Positions 54,593 to 63,967 of a stretch of 64,000 bases of DNA are shown piece after piece. The stretch comes from an uncultured Lentibacter sp. (GTDB taxonomy: Bacteria; Pseudomonadota; Alphaproteobacteria; Rhodobacterales; Rhodobacteraceae), in the NCBI GenBank assembly GCA_947497495.1, contig CANMGT010000002.1, positions 62,001-126,000 on the forward strand. Direction: 5' to 3'. The notes below the pieces were generated by a model. The model worked only from the letters and a program-made list of their open reading frames with translations, was not told the DNA's origin and did no database searches. Position 1 is the stretch's first letter, and each line of letters opens with the position of its first letter. The position numbers were made by a program, and so were the translations under genes.

Positions 54593-56467
54593 TTAAGCGA
54601 TGCGCGCTCCGTCTTCGCGGCGCACCGCGATGATGGCCGAGCGCGGCACATCGTTGCCGTCGGGCCACTGGCTGCCGCCTCTCTCGCCGGGGTGCTGGAT
54701 GCCGACAAACATGGTGCGCCGGTCTGCCGACCACGAAAGCCCCGTGACTTCGCACTCTTTTGGCCCTGTCAGAAAGCGGCGGATTTCGCCTGTGACAGGG
54801 TCCCCCGCGAGCATCTGGTTGTTGCCTTGGCCAGCAAAGTCGCCCTCGTTTGAATAGTTTCCGTCTGTCTGGATCCAGAGCAGCCCGCTGTCATCAAACG
54901 ACAGCCCGTCAGGCGCGTTGAACATATTGCCAGCGCTGAGGTTGTCAGAACCTTTGTTGGCGTCTTGGTGCACCTCGGGGTTGCCCGCCATAACGTAGAG
55001 ATCCCAGGCAAAACCCTCTGCAGTGTGGTCGCTGCCGTTGGGCTTCCAGCGCAGGATCTGGCCATATTTGTTGGCCTCGCGCGGGTTGGGGCCGCCTACG
55101 GGCGTGAGGTCTCCGCCGGCGTTTGGCTTGAGGCCGCGGTTCTTGTTGTTGGTGAGCGCACAGTAGAGTTCGGCTGCGTTCGGGTTGGCTGCGACCCACT
55201 CGGGCCGATCCATCGTCGTGGCGCCCACTTTTGAGGCCGCCTGTCGCGTGTGAATGCAGATCTCGGCTTTGCTCATGCCTGTGGTGGCCTCGGTCAGCTC
55301 AAGCCATGCGCCTGCGCCCGTGTCATAGAACTTGGCTGCATAGAGCGTGCCGTTTTCCATCAGATCATCGGTGTCGACGCCTGAGGCATAAACATTGTCC
55401 GAGACATAGCGGTAGAGAAATTCGCCGCGCTCGTCGTCGCCCATGTAGATCACCAGCCTGCCGTCATTGTTGACAACACATTCGGCGTTTTCATGCTTGA
55501 AGCGGCCAAGAGCTGTGCGCTTTTTGGGCGTTGATGTGCTGTCAGTCGGGTCGATCTCGACAACGTAACCCGCGCGGTTTGGCTCGTTGGGGTGTTTTGC
55601 GACATCAAAGCGCGCATCAACTGTCGCCCACTGGTAGCCCCAGTCCTTTGAAGAGACGCTGTACCGCTTGAGCGCATCGCTGACTTTATGAGCTTCGTCT
55701 GCGGCTGAAAAATAGCCGTTAAAGTTCTCTTCGCAGGCAAGATAGGTACCCCAAGGGGTGACGCCATTGCCGCAGTTGTTCCATGTCCCCAAGGCCTTGG
55801 TGCCTGACGGATCGGCCTCTGTTCGCATCAGGGCATGGCCCGCGGCGGGGCCTGTGAGGCGCATCTCGGTTTGGGGCGTGATGCGGCGGTTGTAGGGGCT
55901 GTCCTTGACGATCTGCCAGCCGTCTTCGCCCTCGGCCAGCTCAACCACGGTGACGCCATGGGCCATCATGCCCTTGCTGACAGCGTCCGCGTCGGGGCCG
56001 TCAGAGAGATTGCCCCAAATGATCGAGCGGTTGGTGTATTCGTTGTTAACCACCAAAAGCGAGCGGCCTGCGTGCGAGAAAACTTCCATACCGTCGGTGT
56101 TGTCGCCAAAGGCGCGGGCTTGAGTTGCGGCTGTGCCGCGTGTTGCCGGGTCAAACGCGGGGGTGTCTGAAAAGAGAGGATCGCCCCAGCGCGCCACGAC
56201 CTCGGCTTTGAAGCCAGCAGGCACGGTGACTTTGTCTTCTGTGCTTGTTTTGATTGCCTCAAAGCCAAACCGCGAACCTTCGGCGTGCGCGCCTGTTGGG
56301 AGCGTCGCGCTCGCAAGCGCCGTGACCGAGCCCAAGGCCAGTGCGCCGCCCAAAAAGCCCCGCCGGCTTATGGCGCGCTCGACGACCTCGTCAAACTCGG
56401 GCTCGAGCAGGCGCGGGTTTACCAGCTCGTCAAAATCATCAAAGGAGAGTGTCTCGGTGTTGTCCAT
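54593..56467 (-). CDS. phoX: PhoX family alkaline phosphatase
   Basis: 624 aa. The N-terminus carries a twin-arginine signal (SRRGFLGG at residues 34-41, followed by a hydrophobic stretch to about 65), so export folded by Tat is expected. The body is the DUF839 beta propeller of calcium/iron-dependent PhoX phosphatases: VVNNEYTNRSIIWG, GWQIVKDSPYNRRITPQTEM, NNCGNGVTPWGTYLACEENF and DGLSFDDSGLLWIQTDG. It releases phosphate from organic esters in the periplasm. A probable Pho box lies 73-111 bp upstream, and the ppx-type gene is divergent. Confidence 0.93.
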   Translation of the reverse strand: MDNTETLSFDDFDELVNPRLLEPEFDEVVERAISRRGFLGGALALGSVTALASATLPTGAHAEGSRFGFEAIKTSTEDKVTVPAGFKAEVVARWGDPLFSDTPAFDPATRGTAATQARAFGDNTDGMEVFSHAGRSLLVVNNEYTNRSIIWGNLSDGPDADAVSKGMMAHGVTVVELAEGEDGWQIVKDSPYNRRITPQTEMRLTGPAAGHALMRTEADPSGTKALGTWNNCGNGVTPWGTYLACEENFNGYFSAADEAHKVSDALKRYSVSSKDWGYQWATVDARFDVAKHPNEPNRAGYVVEIDPTDSTSTPKKRTALGRFKHENAECVVNNDGRLVIYMGDDERGEFLYRYVSDNVYASGVDTDDLMENGTLYAAKFYDTGAGAWLELTEATTGMSKAEICIHTRQAASKVGATTMDRPEWVAANPNAAELYCALTNNKNRGLKPNAGGDLTPVGGPNPREANKYGQILRWKPNGSDHTAEGFAWDLYVMAGNPEVHQDANKGSDNLSAGNMFNAPDGLSFDDSGLLWIQTDGNYSNEGDFAGQGNNQMLAGDPVTGEIRRFLTGPKECEVTGLSWSADRRTMFVGIQHPGERGGSQWPDGNDVPRSAIIAVRREDGARIA

Positions 56468-56538
56468 TTTATGGCTCCAGCAGCAGGATTGTGTTTGATC
56501 ACGCTCATTGGCAAGCGCTGCTCTGTCTTAGACCTGCG

Positions 56539-56578
56539 AGTTTGAACCATTTGTGACCGCTTTGTAATAGCTTTGCGA
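56539..56578. promoter_or_regulatory. Probable Pho box between phoX and ppx
   Basis: On the plus strand TTTGTGA (56550), TTTGTAA (56561) and TTTGCGA (56572) recur with an exact 11-bp period. On the minus strand this reads CTATTAC-AAAG-CGGTCAC-AAAT-GGTTCAA, comparable to the 7+4 bp Pho box units (CTGTCAT-AAAT). PhoB control of phoX, and perhaps of the divergent ppx, is inferred. Confidence 0.6.
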
Positions 56579-56659
56579 AACCGAATTGCCGCCAAATGCC
56601 TCTTGCGGAAACGGGGCGCACAACCTAGGTTGAGAGCAACTCGAAATGGAGGCGTTACA

Positions 56660-57772
56660 ATGACGCCCAAGCGTCCCGAAGGTGCGGGCGCGTTCCCGAA
56701 ACCGGTTGAAAGCCCCGCGCCGAAACCGCCTAATTCAGAGCAGCTTTATGCTGCGCTGGATCTTGGCACAAACAGTTGTCGCATGCTGATCGCCCAGCCA
56801 AAGGGCAGTCAGTTTCACGTGGTGGACAGCTACTCAAAGTCTGTCCAGCTCGGAGCTGGGCTTGAAAGCACCGGCAAGCTGTCGCGTGGCTCGATGCTGC
56901 GCACAATTCAGGCACTCAAGACCTGCCAGCAAAAGCTGCGGCGCCACAACGTGACGCGGATGCGCCTTGTCGCAACAGAAGCCTGCCGCCGTGCCAAAAA
57001 CTCGCGCGAATTTATGGCCAAGGTCAAGCGCGAGACAGGCTTGCAGCTTGAGGTGATTGCGCCTGAGGAAGAAGCGCGTCTGGCCGTGATCTCCTGCGCG
57101 CCCCTGGTGAGCACAAAGACAGAGCAGCTGCTGGTTGTCGACATTGGCGGCGGCAGTACAGAGCTTGTCTGGCTAGACCTTTCCGGCGTGCCCAATCGCG
57201 AACGCCCCAAGGCTATCATGCGCCTTCACGCGGGCTTTCACCCGATAGACAGCCCGTTTCCGACAGCCAAAGTCGTTGACTGGATTTCGGTGCCACTAGG
57301 CGTAGCAACGCTGAAAGACCAGTTTGAAGACGTCGAAGACGACTCCGCGCGCTTTGCCTTGATGAGCTGGTTCTTTGAGGAAAACCTTTCCGAGTTTTCG
57401 CCCTATCAAGACGAGCAATCGCGCGATCGTTTCCAGATTGTCGGCACCTCGGGCACCGTGACAACAGTCGCCGCGTCGCACTTGGGACTCAAACGCTATG
57501 ACCGCACCAAAGTTGACGGGCTGCGCATGAGTTCCGAGCAGATCGACCGCGTGATCCGCGACTACCTTGCCCTTGGTCCCGAAGGGCGCAGGCGCGATCC
57601 GCGCATCGGCCAGGACAGGCAGGCGCTGATCATGTCAGGCAGCGCGATCTTGCAGGCATTGATGCGCTGCTGGCCAACCGATAAGCTGAGTGTGGCCGAC
57701 CGTGGCCTGCGCGAAGGGTTGCTTTACGCACAGATGAGCGCCGATGGCGTTTTGGAGGACGGGCCGTTTTAG
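56660..57772 (+). CDS. ppx: Exopolyphosphatase / Ppx-GppA family
   Basis: 370 aa. The ASKHA fold shows LDLGTNSCRMLIA (phosphate 1), VVDIGGGSTELVW (phosphate 2) and VGTSGTVTTVAA. It removes phosphate from polyphosphate or converts pppGpp to ppGpp; length (no C-terminal HD domain) and short form do not decide which. About 35 N-terminal residues rich in Pro and Lys precede the domain. ATG at 56660 follows TGGAGG. Divergent from phoX across the likely Pho box, and followed by rlmE with a palindromic repeat between. Confidence 0.88.
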   Translation: MTPKRPEGAGAFPKPVESPAPKPPNSEQLYAALDLGTNSCRMLIAQPKGSQFHVVDSYSKSVQLGAGLESTGKLSRGSMLRTIQALKTCQQKLRRHNVTRMRLVATEACRRAKNSREFMAKVKRETGLQLEVIAPEEEARLAVISCAPLVSTKTEQLLVVDIGGGSTELVWLDLSGVPNRERPKAIMRLHAGFHPIDSPFPTAKVVDWISVPLGVATLKDQFEDVEDDSARFALMSWFFEENLSEFSPYQDEQSRDRFQIVGTSGTVTTVAASHLGLKRYDRTKVDGLRMSSEQIDRVIRDYLALGPEGRRRDPRIGQDRQALIMSGSAILQALMRCWPTDKLSVADRGLREGLLYAQMSADGVLEDGPF

Positions 57773-57776
57773 AGCC

Positions 57777-57820
57777 CAAGAAAATTCGAATTTTCTTGCA
57801 AATTTCTTTGAAGAAATTTG
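57777..57820. repeat. Tandem palindromes, copy B
   Basis: The first 22-bp palindrome (half-site CAAGAAAATTC, 57777-57798) is identical to copy A at 42539. The second (CAAATTTCTT-TG-AAGAAATTTG, 57799-57820) differs only in its two central bases. It begins 4 bp after the ppx stop and ends 15 bp before rlmE. Confidence 0.9.
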
Positions 57821-57835
57821 GGCAAGGTGGAGAGT

Positions 57836-58567
57836 ATGGCGAAAAAACCAGACGGTAAGAACACTTCAGGGCGCGGCCAACGCGACTTGAAAGTCAAAGT
57901 CAAAACAGCGCGAGGGCGGACGAACTCGTCAACCCGCTGGCTGCAACGTCAGCTGAACGACCCTTACGTAGCGCGCGCGCAGGCCGAGGGCTATCGCGGC
58001 CGCGCAGCCTTCAAGATCATGGAGCTTGACGACAAGCTCAACTTTCTCGTGCCCGGCGCGCGCGTGGTTGACCTTGGCTGCGCACCGGGGGGCTGGATGC
58101 AAGTGGCCGTGCCGCGCGTGAACGCTCTGGGAGAAGACCCGAAAAAGCCGGTCGGGCGTATTCTCGGGGTTGACCTGCAGGAGGTTGACTCGCTCTCGGG
58201 CGCCGAAATTCACGTGCTTGATTTCATGGCCGAAGGGGCTGACGACCAAGTTAAAGAATGGCTCGGCGGCAAGGCCGATGTCGTAATGTCCGACATGGCG
58301 GCGTCAAGCTCGGGCCATAAGCAGACCGACCACCTGCGCATCATTTCGCTCTGTGAAACGGCGGCTTACTTTGCCTTTGATGTGCTCGAAGAGGGCGGAA
58401 CCTTCGTTGCTAAGGTGCTGGCAGGCGGCGCCGAGGGCGACTTGCAGAAACTGCTCAAAAACAAGTTCACCAAAGTTATGAATGTTAAACCGCCTAGCTC
58501 GCGCAGTGACAGTTCCGAAAAATTCGTAGTGGCAATGGGCTTTAGGGGCGAAAGCTCAGGCAGTTAA
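57836..58567 (+). CDS. rlmE: 23S rRNA 2'-O-ribose methyltransferase RlmE (FtsJ)
   Basis: 243 aa. SAM-dependent methylation of U2552 in 23S rRNA. SRAAFK-like [28 protein letters not shown] (SAM site), [18 protein letters not shown], and [14 protein letters not shown] supply the K-D-K-E tetrad. A Lys-rich N-terminal extension of about 40 residues is longer than in E. coli. ATG at 57836 follows GTGGAG. Its stop overlaps the stop of a small convergent gene. Confidence 0.95.
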   Translation: MAKKPDGKNTSGRGQRDLKVKVKTARGRTNSSTRWLQRQLNDPYVARAQAEGYRGRAAFKIMELDDKLNFLVPGARVVDLGCAPGGWMQVAVPRVNALGEDPKKPVGRILGVDLQEVDSLSGAEIHVLDFMAEGADDQVKEWLGGKADVVMSDMAASSSGHKQTDHLRIISLCETAAYFAFDVLEEGGTFVAKVLAGGAEGDLQKLLKNKFTKVMNVKPPSSRSDSSEKFVVAMGFRGESSGS

Positions 58568-58752
58568 CCCGCAAGGCGCAGGCTGTTTTGGGCCGCCGCG
58601 ATAAAACTCTGCGCATCATTCAGATCAGCCGCTTGCTGCGCGGAGGCTTCACATCGCGCCACAGCAAGGTTTTGCTGACGGATCAGTTCGAAAAGGCGCG
58701 CGTGGCGCGGCGTGTTTTGGCCCGTAATCTGGCCGCTAACTGTGTTCTGCAT
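58564..58752 (-). CDS. Small hypothetical protein
   Basis: 62 aa if started at the ATG at 58752, which has AGGAT at a normal distance; a start two codons upstream (58758) has too short a spacing. The sequence is Gln/Ala-rich and helical ([40 protein letters not shown]), with one Cys and no membrane segment. No family recognised. The stop overlaps the rlmE stop by 4 bp, tail to tail. Confidence 0.5.
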   Translation of the reverse strand: MQNTVSGQITGQNTPRHARLFELIRQQNLAVARCEASAQQAADLNDAQSFIAAAQNSLRLAG

Positions 58753-58880
58753 CGTCATCTATCCTGCCTTGATGCCCCACACCTCAACCGATAAACATGA
58801 ACATCGCGTCAAATTGCGGCGAAACTTGCCCGCAATTGCACCAATTTGAAGGTGTTTCCAATCACGCCCAACGCAACGCT

Positions 58881-58935
58881 CCTTCTTCTCTTTAAAAATA
58901 TCCCAGGGGGTGCGGGGGGACAGCGTCCCCCGCAT
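58881..58935 (-). repeat. Dispersed intergenic repeat, copy 3
   Basis: Read on the minus strand: GCGGGGGACGCTGTCCCCCC hairpin, then CCCTGGGATATTTTTAAA and GAGAAGAAGG. Closely matches copy 1 (6822-6870), inverted. It lies upstream of glpK. Confidence 0.7.
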
Positions 58936-59022
58936 GGGTCGGATTTTGCGCAGCAAAATTCGAATGCTCGCTTTACCGCGGTCACACGAGCACGCTAAGT
59001 TTGCCCGAAAAGGAGCGTCCAA

Positions 59023-60495
59023 ATGAGCTTTATTCTGGCGATCGACCAAGGAACCACCAGCTCGCGCGCGATCGTCTTTGACGCCCAGATGCGCCCCGTC
59101 GCTACGGCTCAGGAAGAGTTCGAGCAACTCTTTCCTGCCTCAGGCTGGGTCGAGCACCGCGCTGACGACATTTGGCAAACCGTTCTCAGAACATGTCAGT
59201 CTGCGCTCAAGAAGGCACGGCTGAGCGCGGCTGAGCTGGCAGGGATCGGGATCACCAACCAGCGCGAAACCACGCTGCTCTGGGATCGCGAAACAGGCCA
59301 TGCGCTGCACAACGCCATCGTCTGGCAAGACAGGCGCACAAGCGATATGTGCGAGGCTCTCAAGGCAAAGGGCTTCGAGGCCACAGTGCGCCAAACCACA
59401 GGCCTTCTACTGGATCCGTATTTCAGCGGCACCAAACTGGCGTGGTTGCTGGACAACGTCGAAGGGGCGCGCGCCAAGGCCGAAAGCGGCGCGTTGGCCT
59501 TTGGCACGGTTGACAGCTGGCTGCTCTGGAAGCTGACAGGCGGCAAGGCCCACGCCACCGACGCCACCAACGCCGCCCGCACGCTGCTCTATGATATCCG
59601 CGAGGGCTGCTGGTCGCGGAAGATGTGCGAGATGCTCGACATCCCGCAATCCTTACTCCCCGAGGTGAAAGACTGCGCCGCTGACTTCGGCACCTGCGAG
59701 CTGTTCGGCGCGCCTGTGCCGATTCTGGGCATCGCAGGCGATCAGCAGGCCGCCACGATCGGGCAGGGGTGTTTTGCGCCCGGTATGATGAAGTCAACCT
59801 ATGGCACGGGCTGTTTTGCGCTGCTCAACACCGGAGCCGAGCTCGTGCTGTCAGACAACCGCTTGCTGACAACCATCGCCTATCAGCTTGATGGCAAAGT
59901 CACTTACGCGCTCGAAGGCTCGATCTTCGTCGCGGGGGCTGTCGTGCAGTGGCTGCGCGACGGTTTGCACCTGATCAACGAGGCGCGCGACACCCAGAGG
60001 CTGGCCGAAACCGCCGAAGAGGGCGTGGTTCTGGTGCCCGCATTCACGGGGCTTGGCGCGCCGTACTGGGACGCCAACTGCCGCGGCGCGGCCTTCGGGT
60101 TGACGCGCGGCACCGGCCCGCGAGAGATGGCGCGCGCCGCCCTCGAAGCTGTGGGCTACCAGACCCGTGACTTGCTTGAGGCGATGCGCGCCGACTGGAC
60201 AGGCGCGGCCGACACCGCCCTGAGGGTGGACGGCGGCATGACGGCCTCGGACTGGACGATGCAGTTTCTCGCGGACATCACCGGTGCGCAGGTTGACAGG
60301 CCCCTGATCCTCGAAAGCACCGCCGTCGGCGCGGCCTGGCTGGCGGGTCAGCGTGCGGGGTTTTACCCCGACCAGAGCGGTTTTGCCGATATGTGGCAGC
60401 TTGACCGCAGCTTCACGCCTGCCATGGACTCTGAGGAGCGCGAGGCTAAGTACGCCCGCTGGAAGCGCGCTGTTGCGGCGGCTCAGGCGTTCTAG
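59023..60495 (+). CDS. glpK: Glycerol kinase
   Basis: 490 aa FGGY kinase. ATP-dependent phosphorylation of glycerol to sn-glycerol-3-phosphate. [66 protein letters not shown] and [20 protein letters not shown] are standard. AAAAGGAG lies upstream of the ATG. No glycerol transport or dehydrogenase genes are adjacent. Confidence 0.97.
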   Translation: MSFILAIDQGTTSSRAIVFDAQMRPVATAQEEFEQLFPASGWVEHRADDIWQTVLRTCQSALKKARLSAAELAGIGITNQRETTLLWDRETGHALHNAIVWQDRRTSDMCEALKAKGFEATVRQTTGLLLDPYFSGTKLAWLLDNVEGARAKAESGALAFGTVDSWLLWKLTGGKAHATDATNAARTLLYDIREGCWSRKMCEMLDIPQSLLPEVKDCAADFGTCELFGAPVPILGIAGDQQAATIGQGCFAPGMMKSTYGTGCFALLNTGAELVLSDNRLLTTIAYQLDGKVTYALEGSIFVAGAVVQWLRDGLHLINEARDTQRLAETAEEGVVLVPAFTGLGAPYWDANCRGAAFGLTRGTGPREMARAALEAVGYQTRDLLEAMRADWTGAADTALRVDGGMTASDWTMQFLADITGAQVDRPLILESTAVGAAWLAGQRAGFYPDQSGFADMWQLDRSFTPAMDSEEREAKYARWKRAVAAAQAF

Positions 60496-60502
60496 CGCGG
60501 CG

Positions 60503-60907
60503 TCAAGCGATGCCAAAAAGCGTGCTGGCCAAGACGTAGGCAAAGTAGACCCCATTGGCCACGAGCAAGCAGAACACGGCAAAAGAGCCAAGGTCTTTGG
60601 CGTGTTTTGCCATTTCCGAATAGTCAGGCGATATGTGGTCAACCAGCACTTCGATAGCGGTGTTGAGCGCCTCGACGGCGAGGGTGACGAGCACCAGCAG
60701 AAGGCCGATGACAAGCTGCAACAGGCTGGCGCCGAAGGCAGCTGTAATGGCGAGCATCATAAACCCCAGCAGCACTTCGTGGCGAAACGCCGTCTCGCCC
60801 CAAAGCACACGAAACCCTCCGTAGGAATAACGCGCGGCGGCAAAGACATGCGCAACGCCATGCACTTTGGCGGGCGGGTTTTTTGGCAGTTGGGGCTGCT
60901 CGCTCAT
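60503..60907 (-). CDS. dgkA: Diacylglycerol kinase
   Basis: 134 aa integral membrane protein with about three helices. It phosphorylates diacylglycerol in the inner membrane. ALNTAIEVLVDHISPDYSEM and AKDLGSFAVF carry the catalytic residues (Glu, Asn, Asp, Lys). ATG at 60907 gives MSEQPQLPKNPPAK; the frame is open 28 codons further upstream without a good ribosome-binding site. Convergent with glpK, 7 bp apart. Confidence 0.94.
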   Translation of the reverse strand: MSEQPQLPKNPPAKVHGVAHVFAAARYSYGGFRVLWGETAFRHEVLLGFMMLAITAAFGASLLQLVIGLLLVLVTLAVEALNTAIEVLVDHISPDYSEMAKHAKDLGSFAVFCLLVANGVYFAYVLASTLFGIA

Positions 60908-61044
60908 CTTGACGTATCTCTCTTCTGTATGTGTTTCCCGAAACGCTAGCGCAAAGCCGCGCATTGCGCCAGACAGCGCGTTGGCTTGCACCTTCCGTTA
61001 AGTCAGCTTACTGCGGCTGCAAGCAGTTACGAGTAGCAGGCCAG

Positions 61045-61818
61045 ATGTCAAACCAAACAGAAACCCGCCTAAAAACGCCCGCAGCGATCGATGCCTTGCC
61101 CCTGCGGTTGCTCAAACGCGCGGCATTGCTGCTGCTTGGGCCGTTCTACTTTTTGTTCATCGCCTTCGTGCCGCTGCTTTGTGCGCACAAGAAGGGCTTT
61201 CGCGGTTGGTATTGGCGGCTGGTCAAGCGGGCCTGCTCGCGGCTGTTGTGGCTGCTCAGCATCCGCGTTGATTTGTCTGAGGCTGACAAACAAGCCTTGG
61301 CCGATGACAGCAACAGCGTCATCGTCATCAACCACCGCAGTCATCTCGACGGCTTTGCGTTGATGGACGCGGTGCCTGACGAAAAGTGGTTTACCTTTGC
61401 CGCCAAGAAAGAGCTTTGCGACGCCAAGCTTCTCAGCACAGGCTTCAAAGGCGCGGGGCTTGTCGAGATCGACCGCAACAGCGGGAGTGTTGCGATGGGC
61501 ACGCTCAGCCGTGCTGTCAGCAAGATGCCCGAGCGGCGCTCGGTTGTGCTCTTTCCCGAGGGCACGCGCACCAAGTCTGAAAGTCTGGGGGCGTTCAAGG
61601 CGGGCGCTGTTCTTGTGGCACGCGAAACGGGGCGCAGCATCCGGCCCATCGTCATTCTGGATTCTGACAGGCTGTTGCCGCGTGGCAAGCATTTGCCGCT
61701 TTCAGGCACCATCCACGTTGTGGCGCTTGCGCCGTTCATCTGCGATATGAGCGCCTCGGTTGACGATGACGTGGCAAGGCTGCGCGCGGCCATGCTGGCG
61801 GTGTTTGAGGGCTCATAA
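61045..61818 (+). CDS. 1-acyl-sn-glycerol-3-phosphate acyltransferase family protein (PlsC-like)
   Basis: 257 aa. An N-terminal membrane segment (ALLLLGPFYFLFIAFVPLLCA) is followed by the acyltransferase domain with His-X4-Asp in VIVINHRSHLDGFAL (about residue 95), FTFAAKKELCD, and VVLFPEGTRTKSESLGAFK. Transfers an acyl chain to a lysophospholipid or lyso-PA at the inner membrane. Unlike the acyltransferase at 17 kb, its motifs are canonical. Start ATG at 61045, preceded by GCAGG. It is divergent from dgkA, and both act on phospholipid metabolism. Confidence 0.9.
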   Translation: MSNQTETRLKTPAAIDALPLRLLKRAALLLLGPFYFLFIAFVPLLCAHKKGFRGWYWRLVKRACSRLLWLLSIRVDLSEADKQALADDSNSVIVINHRSHLDGFALMDAVPDEKWFTFAAKKELCDAKLLSTGFKGAGLVEIDRNSGSVAMGTLSRAVSKMPERRSVVLFPEGTRTKSESLGAFKAGAVLVARETGRSIRPIVILDSDRLLPRGKHLPLSGTIHVVALAPFICDMSASVDDDVARLRAAMLAVFEGS

Positions 61819-61899
61819 CCGCCCATGCGAGCGATGCCCATTGAGTTGCGCCGAATTTTGACTACCTTAGGTTTTACAGAGACATAAAAGAGGCACGCG

Positions 61900-62739
61900 A
61901 TGCGGCATTTTGCAGGAAGATTAGCAGTAAAATTGGTATCTTTGGTTATGCTGGCTGCGGCTTTTACAAACGCAGCAAAAGCGGCTGACGAAGACAGGCT
62001 CAAAGCCTTTCTGAGTGTCACGGGTTTTGACGTGGCGCTTGAAAGCCTGCGTCTTGGCGCCTCGGATGCGCCGCAGATGCTTGGCCTTGAGGCCAGCGAC
62101 TTTGGCGTTCACTGGTCGCGCATTGCTGATGCGGTGTTTGAACCTGAGGCGATCAAAGCCGATGCGCTGCGCGTGCTCGGAGCGGCCTTGGATGACGAGA
62201 TGCTCAGCCATGCTGCCGCCTTTTACGCCACAGACCTCGGCCAGCGCCTGGTGATCGTCGAGAATGCCGCGCACAGCACCGAGAGCAATGAAAACGAAGT
62301 TGCCGATGGCGAAGCTATCGTGGCGGACCTTGAGGAGAGCAACAGCCCACGCCTGAAGACACTCAGGCGCATGAACGTCGCGATTGACCCTGAGAACACC
62401 GGCATACGCGCCGCTCAGGAGGTGCAGATCCGCTTCTTGCTGGCCGCCTCTGACGCGGAAGTCATCGACAGGATCGACGAAGCCGCGCTGCGCGCCCTGA
62501 TGGAAGAGCAAGCCAGCGAGATGAAAGACGAGATGGAACACTCAGCCCTTGTGTCGGCGGCGGCGGTCTACGCGCCCTTTAGTGACACAGAGCTGGCAAG
62601 CTATGCCGACGCGCTGGAAGACCCCGTGATGCAGAAGGTCTACGAGCTGATGAACGGCGTGCAATATGCGCTTATGGCCGATCGCTACGAGAAACTCGCG
62701 CTTAAAATGGCCGGGCTGACACCGGGCGAGGAGCTTTAA
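61900..62739 (+). CDS. DUF2059 domain-containing exported protein
   Basis: 279 aa. Signal peptide at 1-28 (LAVKLVSLVMLAAAFTNAAKA). The mature part is all-helical with two related halves, and the second half contains the DUF2059-like run PFSDTELASYADALEDPVMQKVYELMNG. Function not established. Separate transcription unit: 81 bp after the acyltransferase, and the L21 leader follows. Confidence 0.78.
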   Translation: MRHFAGRLAVKLVSLVMLAAAFTNAAKAADEDRLKAFLSVTGFDVALESLRLGASDAPQMLGLEASDFGVHWSRIADAVFEPEAIKADALRVLGAALDDEMLSHAAAFYATDLGQRLVIVENAAHSTESNENEVADGEAIVADLEESNSPRLKTLRRMNVAIDPENTGIRAAQEVQIRFLLAASDAEVIDRIDEAALRALMEEQASEMKDEMEHSALVSAAAVYAPFSDTELASYADALEDPVMQKVYELMNGVQYALMADRYEKLALKMAGLTPGEEL

Positions 62740-62828
62740 GCGCCTCTCTTGCGAGCCATGCACCGTGAGGGGGCAGCCTGAAAGAATAGCCGCCCTTGGC
62801 CAAGGCCGAAGTTTTGCGCCTTTGTTGC

Positions 62829-62857
62829 TTGACTTGCGAGGCACATTTACCGATAAG
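62829..62857 (+). promoter_or_regulatory. Probable sigma-70 promoter of rplU-rpmA
   Basis: TTGACT (62829-62834), 17-bp spacer, GATAAG (62852-62857). The transcript would carry a leader of about 140 nt. Confidence 0.55.
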
Positions 62858-62859
62858 CG

Positions 62860-63004
62860 CCCATCTGAGCGGGGATTCCCCGTTTGATATTTATGCAATG
62901 ACGCTCAAACGAGCGCGCTGTTCGCGGCGGCAAAGGCCACAAAGCCCAAGCCACAAACACCCGTTCGGGGGGCCACAGGACGCGACAAAATGAAGGAACG
63001 ACCC
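62860..63004 (+). promoter_or_regulatory. Leader of rplU mRNA
   Basis: Includes the small hairpin CGGGG-ATT-CCCCG (62870-62882) and a G/C-rich stretch before AAGGAACGACCC. Ribosomal protein leaders often contain a control site, but I see no known L21-leader consensus. Confidence 0.3.
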
Positions 63005-63685
63005 ATGTTCGCGGTCATGAAGACAGGCGGAAAGCAATATAAGGTTCAATCGGGCGACGTGCTCCGTGTTGAAAGACTTGCTGCTGACGCCGGTGAAAAA
63101 ATCCAGTTCAACGAAATTCTGATGCTCGGCGGCGAAAAGCCCGTCGTTGGCGCTCCTATGGTTGACGGTGCTGCCGTTCAGGCCGAGGTGATCGACCAGA
63201 TCAAAGGTGAAAAAGTTATTCACTTTGTAAAGCGTCGTCGTAAGCACTCATCAAAGCGCACCAAGGGCCACCGTCAGAAGCTGACACTTGTTCGCATCGG
63301 TGACATCCTTGAAAAAGGTGCCGACAAGACAGGCGTTAAAGCCGCTATCGGCACTGGCTCGGTTGCGGGCGTTGCTGTTGCAGCTGCCGCCGCGAAAAAG
63401 CCTGCCGCCAAGAAAGCCGCAGCGCCTAAAGCAGAAGCAGCCCCGAAGAAAGCCGCACCAGCGAAAGCTGCCAAAGCTGACGCAGGCGCCGACGATCTCA
63501 CAAAGATCAGCGGTGTTGGCCCGGTTATCGTGAAAAAGCTTCACGCGCTTGGCATCACAACGTTTGCCCAGATCGCCGCTTGGACACCAGCCGATGTTGA
63601 AGACTTTGACGAGAAACTCTCGTTCAAAGGCCGCATCGACCGTGACAACTGGCTTGAGCAAGCCAAAGAACTTTCTAAAGGCTAA
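63005..63685 (+). CDS. rplU: Ribosomal protein L21 with C-terminal helix-hairpin-helix extension
   Basis: 226 aa, about twice the usual 100-105. Residues 1-105 are a complete L21 ([52 protein letters not shown]). A Lys/Ala/Pro-rich linker (about 125-160, [18 protein letters not shown]) follows, then a helix-hairpin-helix-like domain at about 165-226 ([39 protein letters not shown]). The same tail is known to me from other Rhodobacterales L21 annotations. ATG at 63005 is selected because AAGGAACG is just upstream. It is followed by rpmA. Confidence 0.94.
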   Translation: MFAVMKTGGKQYKVQSGDVLRVERLAADAGEKIQFNEILMLGGEKPVVGAPMVDGAAVQAEVIDQIKGEKVIHFVKRRRKHSSKRTKGHRQKLTLVRIGDILEKGADKTGVKAAIGTGSVAGVAVAAAAAKKPAAKKAAAPKAEAAPKKAAPAKAAKADAGADDLTKISGVGPVIVKKLHALGITTFAQIAAWTPADVEDFDEKLSFKGRIDRDNWLEQAKELSKG

Positions 63686-63697
63686 GGAGAACACGAT

Positions 63698-63967
63698 ATG
63701 GCACATAAAAAAGCTGGCGGTTCATCCCGTAACGGTCGCGACTCAGCAGGTCGCCGCCTTGGCGTTAAAAAATACGGTGGCGAAGTTGTCATCGGCGGAA
63801 ACATCATCGTGCGTCAGCGCGGCACGAAGTTTTGGCCAGGTGAAGGCGTCGGCATGGGCAAAGATCACACGATCTTCGCAACAGCCGAAGGCAACGTAAA
63901 GTTCCACAAAGGCCTCAAAGGCCGCACCTTTATTTCGGTTCTCCCGGCGGCGGAGGCTGCTGAGTAA
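63698..63967 (+). CDS. rpmA: Ribosomal protein L27
   Basis: 89 aa, normal length. [20 protein letters not shown] at the N-terminus reaches the peptidyl transferase centre; [19 protein letters not shown] and GRTFISVLP are conserved. It starts 12 bp after the rplU stop with AAGGAG ahead of it. This rplU-rpmA pair usually continues into obgE, which would lie beyond the right edge. Confidence 0.97.
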   Translation: MAHKKAGGSSRNGRDSAGRRLGVKKYGGEVVIGGNIIVRQRGTKFWPGEGVGMGKDHTIFATAEGNVKFHKGLKGRTFISVLPAAEAAE

